DNA of 7,055 nt from Candidatus Bipolaricaulota bacterium. Its GTDB lineage: Bacteria > Bipolaricaulota > Bipolaricaulia > RBG-16-55-9 > DRXL01. The position numbers were made by a program, and so were the translations under genes. Each line of letters starts with the position of its first letter. Position 1 is the first letter of the stretch. The notes beneath the pieces were generated by a model. It was not told where the DNA came from and did not search any database. It worked only from the letters and a program-made list of their open reading frames with translations. The DNA lies in assembly GCA_023512665.1 (NCBI GenBank), contig JAILZC010000040.1, forward strand, positions 1-7,055. The letters are read 5' to 3'. Positions 1 through 5,057 of this stretch are shown here, in pieces.

Positions 1-80
1 GCCTGACCTCCTCCCCACCGAGAGGATTTTTCCCCGCCATCCGGCGCCGGAAGCCAGGCCCCTCCTTCCTTCCCCAACAA

Positions 81-109
81 TTGACGAGCTCACCCCCATC
101 CCCTAGAAT
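81..109 (+). promoter_or_regulatory. Sigma70-like promoter of the secreted-protein gene
   Basis: A -35 box TTGACG (81-86; consensus TTGACA) is followed after exactly 17 bp by a -10 box TAGAAT (104-109; consensus TATAAT). Transcription should start near 115-118, leaving a leader of about 20 nt that carries the Shine-Dalgarno GAGGGG (126-131) five bases before the ATG at 137. The upstream stretch 1-80 is pyrimidine-rich and holds a perfect 12-bp palindrome (40-51), but I see no gene in it. The assignment rests on motif and spacing only. Confidence 0.65.
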
Positions 110-136
110 GACTCCGTATAGAGAAGAGGGGAACTC

Positions 137-1045
137 ATGCGCACGTATATTCGCGGGGCAACTCTCAGCGTGATCCTGCTCGTCGCGCTGACGGGGGCAG
201 CCCAAGACTGCTCAGTGCAGTCCTACGCCGACGGTCTCTGCTCCGCTGAGCTTGTTCTCTCCGCGCGGGTGGGAGAAGAGTTAAGAGATTCAGGGAGTAG
301 CTTAGTGACTGCTCTGGCGACGCTCGAACCGGTGCGCGTCTCGCAGGTTCCCCCTCCGCCCCCGCTCCTGGTGGGCCTCTCGTACCTCACGATCCAGCGG
401 CTCATGCTCGCTCCTCCGTCAGGAGAATCTCCTGAGCCACAAGCGATCTGGGATTTCGGGCGCGTCGCCCAGCTCGAAGCCCGCCTGCGCGACATTGATG
501 CTCTGCTACGAGTCATCCTCGAAGAGTTCTTCCAGTCTCCTAGCACTACACCATCGAATCGCGAACTGACGCTGGTCTTGAACATAGAGAGCCCAGGGCT
601 CCTACTCCCTACTCAGATTGAGACGCTCAGCACCTTTGCGCTCGACGAGCGGTTGCATCTGGCGCTGAGCCGCGCCACGATCACGCTGCGCACAGCCATT
701 GGCTTGAGCAGCATCATGGGGCAGATCGAACTCAACCCCAAAGACCTCGAGATCAGTAAAGAGAAAATTGGGCTGGAGCTGTCGCTCGGCTCAGCGTTGC
801 TCTCGGGGATCACGACGTTTGAGCAAGGGGTCGGGCTGGTCAGTCAAGTCTATTCTATCAAAGCCCAAGTGGGCAATGTCGAGCTCGTCGGCCAAGCGGT
901 CTTCACGTCTACGTCCCAAGAGTTCACGATTGGTGCGAGCATCGCGGGGCTGGCTCTCTCCGGCAGCTCGCTCATCACTCCCAGCGGCTTCACACAGAGC
1001 CTGTATATTCAGATCCCCATCATCATCAGCCCGCCCAAGAAATAA
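137..1045 (+). CDS. Secreted protein of unknown function with beta-rich, repeat-like C-terminal half
   Basis: I do not recognise this 302-residue protein. Residues 1-22 form a clear Sec signal peptide: basic MRTYIR, a hydrophobic core, then TGAA as a probable signal-peptidase I site. Cys25 is not preceded by a lipobox, so it is probably not a lipoprotein. Cys25 and Cys35 are the only cysteines near the mature N-terminus and could form a disulfide. A PPPPP run lies at residues 72-76. Residues 108-132 look like an amphipathic helix, and 143-296 consist mostly of alternating polar/hydrophobic beta-like segments. Residues 213-296 read as about three imperfect units of 24-32 residues, each with small residues, a Leu-x-Gly turn and a strand. 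This suggests a beta-sheet or barrel-like exported domain, which is inference. The start is supported by GAGGGG five bases upstream and by the promoter at 81-109. The gene is monocistronic and converges on the NAD kinase gene; the two stop codons are 3 bp apart. Confidence 0.85.
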   Translation: MRTYIRGATLSVILLVALTGAAQDCSVQSYADGLCSAELVLSARVGEELRDSGSSLVTALATLEPVRVSQVPPPPPLLVGLSYLTIQRLMLAPPSGESPEPQAIWDFGRVAQLEARLRDIDALLRVILEEFFQSPSTTPSNRELTLVLNIESPGLLLPTQIETLSTFALDERLHLALSRATITLRTAIGLSSIMGQIELNPKDLEISKEKIGLELSLGSALLSGITTFEQGVGLVSQVYSIKAQVGNVELVGQAVFTSTSQEFTIGASIAGLALSGSSLITPSGFTQSLYIQIPIIISPPKK

Positions 1046-1048
1046 CTC

Positions 1049-1843
1049 TCAGCTCAAGCGGCGGAGCATCGTCCAAAAGTCCGAGCCGAACCGAACGAGC
1101 CGTGTTGGTCGTGCCGCCTTCCGAATCTCTATGGTCATGCCGGGGGTGAGCGCCATCACGGGGTCGCCGTCGGCGAGCACCTGGGCGGGGCGCTTGGCTA
1201 CGGCTACGAAGACGCTCGCGCTGGGGAGCACCAGAGGGCGCATCCCCAACCGATGCGGAGCCAACGGCGTGACCAACAGACAGTCCATCGTCGGCTCGAT
1301 GATCGGCCCCCCGGCGGAGAGGGCATAGGCCGTTGACCCCGTGGGGGTAGCGATGAGCACGCCGTCGCCGGGGTAGGACCCCAGAGAGCGTTCCCCCAAA
1401 AACAGCTCGATCTCCGTGCGCCGACTGATCTCCGTATGCACCAACCCGATCTCGTTGAGCGCCGTGCATGGTGCAAGAGCCGGGACGTGCGCGGCGAGTC
1501 TTAGGCGCGTTTCGAGAGTGAAGCTCTCTGTTAACACGCGCTCCAGCGCTGTCTCGAGCTAGTCTATCCCCACGGACGTCAAGAACCCCAAGCTCCCCAG
1601 ATTGATCCCCACGATGGGCAGATCAAGCTCGGCGGCCGTTCGGGCCCCTTTGAGAAAAGTCCCATCCCAGCCAAACGTCACGACCAGATCGAAATTTTTC
1701 TCCCAAAGAGGGCTGCTGTCAATGCCGGCCCGCACGACTATCGAGATGTCCTTCGCCGTGGCCCAGCGGCGCAACCGCTCCACAGCAGGCTCGCTCTGGG
1801 GCTTGGCCAGATTCGCTATGACTAAAATCTTTTGAAGTTTCAT
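1049..1843 (-). pseudogene. nadK: NAD kinase gene interrupted by one in-frame amber codon
   Basis: NAD kinase phosphorylates NAD to NADP using ATP or polyphosphate in the cytoplasm and is usually essential. Reading through one TAG (codon 95, positions 1559-1561) gives a 264-residue product of normal bacterial length in a single frame, with no frameshift. The N-terminal part (1-94) has the KILVIAN first strand, the ATP/NAD loop at 58-61 and the family segment [11 protein letters not shown] at 79-89. The part after the stop has ALNE (128-131), PTGSTAY (167-173), AGGP (177-180) and a normal-looking C-terminus. The catalytic-loop motif GGDGT reads GWDGT (Trp59 encoded by TGG), a second anomaly. 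A GTG at 1537 could restart translation, but that product lacks the GGDG loop. The start ATG at 1843 has GGGTGAG (1852-1858) eight bases upstream. The gene lies 75 nt after the permease gene. It may be a decaying gene, an amber readthrough or a base-calling error; the rest is well preserved, so any decay is recent. Confidence 0.85.
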
Positions 1844-1851
1844 GATTATCT

Positions 1852-1915
1852 CTCACCCTCCCCACTCCCTGCCCCTCTCCGTTTACGGAGAGGGAACGGG
1901 CGAGGTAGGGGTGAG
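1852..1915. repeat. Nested palindromic intergenic repeat, copy A
   Basis: An inner hairpin has perfect 10-bp arms, 1873-1882 (CCCTCTCCGT) and 1885-1894, around a TT loop. Outer arms CTCACCC (1852-1858) and GGGTGAG (1909-1915) also pair. The same inner core and the same outer CTCACCC/GGGTGAG theme recur in copies B and C at 4965-5045. The element almost fills the gap between the permease stop (1919-1921) and the NAD kinase start (1843). It has no T-tract, so it is not a classical intrinsic terminator. It resembles REP-type extragenic palindromes, which can stabilise transcript ends or modulate downstream expression. Confidence 0.8.
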
Positions 1916-1918
1916 GGG

Positions 1919-2689
1919 CTACACGTATTGCCAGCGGCAGACCCACCGCTCGATGAGGTCAATGATGATATAGAACGCCAACCCTAAAATGCCCATCGCT
2001 AAAATCCCCGCGAACATGTGCTCATAGTTCCCATAGCGTGACCATTGGTCATAAATATAGCGCCACAGCCCATAGCGCGACGCGAACGCTTCGGTCAGAG
2101 CCAACGCCATGATTGCCATACCAATAGAGATTCTCAATGCGGAGAACATCGCGGGGAGGCTCGCCGGCAGAACGACGTGCTTGTAGACGTGCCATTTGCT
2201 CGCCCCAGCGCTTACTACGGAGAGAATATGACTCTTGGGGATGCTCTTGGCCGCGTCCCGCGTCGACAATAAGAGCTGAAAGACCAAGACGAGCGTGATC
2301 AGCCCGATTTTGGGAGCATCGTAGAGTCCCAAAAAGACGAAGAGCAACGGGAGAAAGACCACTTTGGGGATGGGATACGTCAGATAGATCGAAGGGCTGA
2401 GCAGACGGTCTAAGACGCGCTCATGCCCGATCACCAACCCCACGGGCATGGCGATGACGATCGAGAGCAGCAACCCAGTGAGAACCCGATACCCACTGGC
2501 GAAGAAGTGCGGGACCAAGCTGCGCCACTCCTCGACAAAGATATTGAGAGCACGCAGCGGCGGGGGCACCGCCCCTTGCAAAGCCTTTGCGGCAAACGTC
2601 GAGACCGCCCAGCTCGCCAGCCACCACATCCCAAAGAAGAGCATGATCCCCAGCACATAGCCGATAAGATAATTCTGCAGACGCTTCAT
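1919..2689 (-). CDS. ABC importer permease, TauC/SsuC/NrtB type
   Basis: This is the 256-residue transmembrane subunit of an importer in the nitrate/sulfonate/bicarbonate (binding-protein-dependent inner-membrane component) family. An N-terminal membrane segment (about 8-30) is followed by a short periplasmic stretch and then membrane segments near 66-88, 108-122, 127-143, 186-200 and 226-245. The EAA loop that docks onto the ATPase is at about 161-190 (AGASKWHVYKHVVLPASLP followed by hydrophobic residues). Length is typical. The start codon overlaps the stop of the ATPase gene as ATGA (2686-2689), which implies translational coupling, and a GGGAG Shine-Dalgarno lies six bases upstream inside the ATPase gene. 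The stop is TAG, the same codon that interrupts the NAD kinase gene; the C-terminus RWQYV looks natural. The substrate cannot be read from the sequence. Confidence 0.93.
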   Translation of the reverse strand: MKRLQNYLIGYVLGIMLFFGMWWLASWAVSTFAAKALQGAVPPPLRALNIFVEEWRSLVPHFFASGYRVLTGLLLSIVIAMPVGLVIGHERVLDRLLSPSIYLTYPIPKVVFLPLLFVFLGLYDAPKIGLITLVLVFQLLLSTRDAAKSIPKSHILSVVSAGASKWHVYKHVVLPASLPAMFSALRISIGMAIMALALTEAFASRYGLWRYIYDQWSRYGNYEHMFAGILAMGILGLAFYIIIDLIERWVCRWQYV

Positions 2690-3807
2690 GCCAGCTCCCG
2701 TCGCAGCTCTAAGACTTTCTCGTAAAACGCTTCACTGGTTCGTGATGTCCCGACACAGGGATTTTCGAGAATCGCTTTGATGCGTGCCGGGCGCTCCGTC
2801 AAGACAATGATTCGTGATCCCAAAAAGACTGCCTCTTGGACGTCATGGGTGACGATGATCTGAGTGAAGCCGCGCTCCTTCCAGAGCTGCAAGAGCAAAT
2901 CTTGGATGCGCTCGCGGTTGAACGCGTCCAGCGCGGCCAACGGTTCGTCCATCAACAAGACTTTCGGATGAGTCGCGAGGGCTCGCGCGAGCGCGACCCG
3001 CTGGCGCTCCCCGCCGGAGAGCTGATGGGGATAGCGATCATAAAACGTATGGTCCAGCCCAAGCTCATCTAAGATGGGCTTGACGCTCTGAACTTGCTGA
3101 GCAATCAAGAGATTGGCTTCGCGGATCTGACGGGGCATGGTGATGAGATCATAGACGAGCCGGCTGATCAACTCGCTGGACAGCACAAGCACAACGAGAA
3201 AGAGCATAATCTGGGGCCAGCCCCCACCCCATAATCGTGTGCTCCAATCGGCGTTGGGATTGGAGTTGAGAATCTTTTGGACTTCACTCCAGTAAAATCC
3301 CCCGGCGATAGCCCCCAGGCCGAGTGTCACCAGATAGACCGCAGCAGAGAAGGGCCGGTCAAGATAGAAGCGGTGCCCCGCAGCCCACGCCCCCGTCACC
3401 AATAGCCAAAAATACGCCCAGAAGAGCGATTTTCTGCGGCGGTGCCACTCGCGCCTGAGGGCTTCATCGTCGGCCTTGAAGGGGAGACCGGACAGCGGAC
3501 CACCCACTTCTAACGAGAGACTCGCGTTCTTCCACACGGTCTTCCACGGCAGCAGCCCCAAATCTTGTAAGATCAGGGCGACATCGCGGCGCGGACGATC
3601 TACGACTTGACCGTCTACGATCACCCGACCAGAACTCGGCTTGACCAGCCCACAGATCGCGTATAAGAGGCTTGTCTTGCCGCATCCCGACGGCCCCAAG
3701 ATCGCGATGCTCTCGCCCGCCGCAATGTGCAGATGCAGATCGTCCACGACGGGGATGGCCTGACGGCCATCGCGATACTCGAGGCGCAGCCTATCAATGA
3801 GAATCAT
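2686..3807 (-). CDS. ABC importer ATPase with an inserted TM2-like membrane domain
   Basis: This is the nucleotide-binding subunit of the neighbouring importer, in the TauB/SsuB/NrtD family. It is 373 residues long, against the usual 240-270. All ATPase motifs are present: Walker A GPSGCGKTS (38-46), Q-loop Gln81 in ILQD, signature LSGGE (263-267), Walker B VLLMDEP (283-289), D-loop ALD (292-294) and H-loop His321. The first half runs to about residue 118 and the canonical sequence resumes at about 241 (VKPILDELGL), so removing 119-240 restores an ordinary ATPase. The inserted part carries about three hydrophobic spans and the TM2-family hallmark GHRFYL (144-149). Family ATPases are normally soluble and bind the membrane only through the permease. 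The start ATG directly follows the TGA of the binding-protein gene (TGAATG), with no convincing Shine-Dalgarno, so translation is probably coupled. The stop overlaps the permease start. The family call is secure. The insertion is read directly from the sequence, but its role is unknown. Confidence 0.93.
   Translation of the reverse strand: MILIDRLRLEYRDGRQAIPVVDDLHLHIAAGESIAILGPSGCGKTSLLYAICGLVKPSSGRVIVDGQVVDRPRRDVALILQDLGLLPWKTVWKNASLSLEVGGPLSGLPFKADDEALRREWHRRRKSLFWAYFWLLVTGAWAAGHRFYLDRPFSAAVYLVTLGLGAIAGGFYWSEVQKILNSNPNADWSTRLWGGGWPQIMLFLVVLVLSSELISRLVYDLITMPRQIREANLLIAQQVQSVKPILDELGLDHTFYDRYPHQLSGGERQRVALARALATHPKVLLMDEPLAALDAFNRERIQDLLLQLWKERGFTQIIVTHDVQEAVFLGSRIIVLTERPARIKAILENPCVGTSRTSEAFYEKVLELRRELA
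3088..3453 (-). other. TM2-like membrane domain inserted in the ABC ATPase
   Basis: This stretch encodes residues 119-240 of the ATPase. It begins with a basic patch (REWHRRRKS, 119-127), then a hydrophobic span (128-143), the GHRFYLDRP loop (144-152), a second span (153-172), a polar loop with Trp and Asn (173-197), and a third span (198-222). It closes with DLITMPRQIREAN (220-232), which resembles the end of TM2 domains, where an Asp and then a Pro followed by Val/Ile-Arg-Glu-x-Asn is common. TM2 domains (Pfam TM2) are normally two-helix membrane modules attached to the end of other domains. Here the helix-2 region appears to be extended by a loop and an extra hydrophobic stretch. The assignment to TM2 is made by eye from the hallmark motif and pattern. 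Confidence 0.7.
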
Positions 3808-4878
3808 TCAGCCGAGAAAACGAAAGTCGGTCGCGGCCGCAAACGCGATCTTCTCGCGAATATAGCGCTTGTCCAAGGCCCAGTTGACATGGGCATCGAA
3901 TTCTTCGACGCGCAGTGCCCGCGGCTGCGGGAAGTACGGCACGCGCAGACGATCCCGCCAGCCCTCGGGAAACTTGAGCTCTTGCCCGCGCAGCTCCGGG
4001 AAGCAAATATTCACGCCCGCGCGGATGATCGTGTCAATGATGAAATCGCGCGTGCTCCCATTCAGAACCGTCACGGATTCTTTGAGGGCTTGGAAGAATC
4101 TTCGCACACTCTCGCCGCGCTCGTGGAGCAGAGGGCGGCTGAAGAGCAGCACGCTCGGCGGGACGCGCAGCCCCTTATAGTCCGAGAGCGTGATGATCTC
4201 GATGCTGTTCGCTTGAGCGACGACTTCGGTGAGCGTCGCGTGGGGTTCGGGCAAGATCGCCACTTGGACGCTGACCGTGCCCGCCCCCAGCATCTGCGCG
4301 ATGAGCTGAATCTTATCGAAGTCTTCGACGCCGGTGTAGTACTGATCAACGTCGCGAGCCCTGACGCCATTAGACTGCAACAGGGTATCTGTGAGATACT
4401 CCATATCAGAAGGCTGCACAAGGGTGATCTGCCGCTTGGGGCCGCTCTTGATGATGTCTTCGACGGAGCGATAGCTGCTGAATTTATGGGTGAGCATGGC
4501 CACGGTGCGCACGACCGTGTTGCTGTTGCGCGGGTCTGGGGTCGGCTCAAAGACCGTCCCGACGATGGCCGCTGGGGCCTGGCGGCCTAATAATAACACG
4601 GCGCTCGTCAAGTCCACGGCGAGCCCATCGAGCTGCCCGCTGAGAAATGCCGTGTTGCGCTCGAGGGCGTTGCCGCCGCAGACCAGCTCGATATTCACCC
4701 CGTGCTTGCTGAAAATCCCCTGCTCGAGAGCGAAAGCCAGAGGGACGACATCCTGGGCGGGCATCATGCTGAAGCGGATGGGCTTGGCCTGCTGCGCTGG
4801 CACCCTCCCCACGAAGAGACTAGCGAGGGCCACGCCGCTCGCTGCTAAGAACGCTCTGCGGGTCATCGGTCTTTTCAT
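3808..4878 (-). CDS. Tat-exported solute-binding protein, NMT1/TauA/SsuA-like
   Basis: This is the 356-residue extracytoplasmic receptor that delivers solute to the permease encoded downstream. The N-terminus has a twin-arginine signal, TRRAFLAASG (6-15), followed by a hydrophobic core and a likely cleavage after VPA (26-28) or close by. The mature part opens with a beta strand and the family pattern PLAFALEQGIFSKHGVNIELV (46-66), then FLSGQLDGLAVDLTSAV (78-94), both typical of the NMT1/THI5 and ABC nitrate/sulfonate/bicarbonate binding proteins. The end (DKRYIREKIAFAAATDFRFL) is also typical of the family, so the gene is complete. No cysteine-rich CCCFC-like motif of pyrimidine-binding THI5 proteins is seen. 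Substrate candidates (sulfonate, nitrate, thiamin precursor, aromatic acid) cannot be separated. It is the first gene of the operon. The start ATG at 4878 is supported by GGTGA (4885-4889) six bases upstream and the promoter at 4912-4940. Confidence 0.9.
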   Translation of the reverse strand: MKRPMTRRAFLAASGVALASLFVGRVPAQQAKPIRFSMMPAQDVVPLAFALEQGIFSKHGVNIELVCGGNALERNTAFLSGQLDGLAVDLTSAVLLLGRQAPAAIVGTVFEPTPDPRNSNTVVRTVAMLTHKFSSYRSVEDIIKSGPKRQITLVQPSDMEYLTDTLLQSNGVRARDVDQYYTGVEDFDKIQLIAQMLGAGTVSVQVAILPEPHATLTEVVAQANSIEIITLSDYKGLRVPPSVLLFSRPLLHERGESVRRFFQALKESVTVLNGSTRDFIIDTIIRAGVNICFPELRGQELKFPEGWRDRLRVPYFPQPRALRVEEFDAHVNWALDKRYIREKIAFAAATDFRFLG

Positions 4879-4911
4879 AATCTATCACCGTATCCGAGTT
4901 CTAGATTTTAT

Positions 4912-4940
4912 AGTTTAAGCCGCCAACGGAGAACTGTCAA
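4912..4940 (-). promoter_or_regulatory. Promoter of the ABC importer operon
   Basis: Read on the minus strand, a perfect -35 box TTGACA (4940-4935) is followed after 17 bp by TAAACT (4917-4912), a four-of-six match to the -10 consensus. A better-looking TATAAA (4912-4907) lies 22 bp from the -35, which is too far for standard spacing. The distance to the binding-protein ATG is about 35-40 nt and includes the GGTGA ribosome-binding site at 4885-4889. No operator or riboswitch is evident in the leader. Confidence 0.55.
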
Positions 4941-4964
4941 CTTGCTGACCCCCAACACCCTGTA

Positions 4965-5008
4965 CCTCACCCTGACCCTCTCCGCTTGCGGAGAGGGAAC
5001 GGGTGAGG
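4965..5008. repeat. Nested palindromic intergenic repeat, copy B
   Basis: The outer arms CCTCACCC (4965-4972) and GGGTGAGG (5001-5008) are perfect complements. Inside them a second perfect stem, CCCTCTCCGC (4976-4985) with 4988-4997, closes on a TT loop. It shares the core with copy A and copy C; the inner stem ends in GC where the others have GT/AC, a compensated difference that keeps pairing. It sits between the fatty-acid-type enzyme gene and the promoter of the importer operon. There is no downstream T-tract. Confidence 0.85.
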
Positions 5009-5011
5009 TCT

Positions 5012-5045
5012 CCCCTCTCCGTTTACGGAGAGGGGATGGGTGAGG
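5012..5045. repeat. Palindromic intergenic repeat, copy C (partial)
   Basis: A perfect 11-bp stem, CCCCTCTCCGT (5012-5022) with 5025-5035, closes on a TT loop and is followed by GGGTGAGG (5038-5045). The left outer CCTCACCC arm is missing, although the right arm of copy B (GGGTGAGG) lies just three bases before the element, so B and C may share or have lost an arm in a tandem arrangement. The element ends 12 bp before the stop of the dehydrogenase/hydratase gene, in the position where a transcript-end structure would be expected. Confidence 0.8.
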
Positions 5046-5057
5046 TTAAGAAGAGGT

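Noticed and set aside
40..51. Perfect 12-bp palindrome as a terminator or operator
   Set aside because: It has no loop and no T-tract, and it lies about 30 bp upstream of the promoter -35 box. A short self-complementary GC-rich site can arise by chance.
203..213. Lipoprotein signal in the secreted protein (Cys25)
   Set aside because: The residues before the cysteine are Ala-Gln-Asp, which do not fit a lipobox.
1559..1561. Pyrrolysine or genome-wide amber reassignment
   Set aside because: NAD kinase is not a pyrrolysine protein, the permease gene in the same window ends normally at TAG, and no other gene here has an internal TAG.
1049..1843. NAD kinase as two separate genes (a split enzyme)
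   Set aside because: The two parts are in the same frame with no gap. The second part would have to start at an internal GTG without a clear ribosome-binding site, and each part lacks essential loops. One interrupted gene is simpler.
3727..4590. A 287-residue open frame on the plus strand opposite the binding-protein and ATPase genes
   Set aside because: It lies antisense to two genes with clear family motifs, has no recognisable domain or ribosome-binding site, and is explained by the codon bias of the opposite strand.
3808..4878. Binding protein as a thiamin-precursor receptor (ThiY)
   Set aside because: It shares the broad NMT1/THI5 fold family, but no CCCFC-like motif, neighbouring thiamin gene or thiamin riboswitch is seen, so the substrate is left open.
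4907..4912. TATAAA (minus strand) as the -10 box of the importer operon
   Set aside because: It is 22 bp from the perfect TTGACA, outside the normal 16-18 bp range. TAAACT at 17 bp is preferred, although TATAAA could serve if the -35 is not used.
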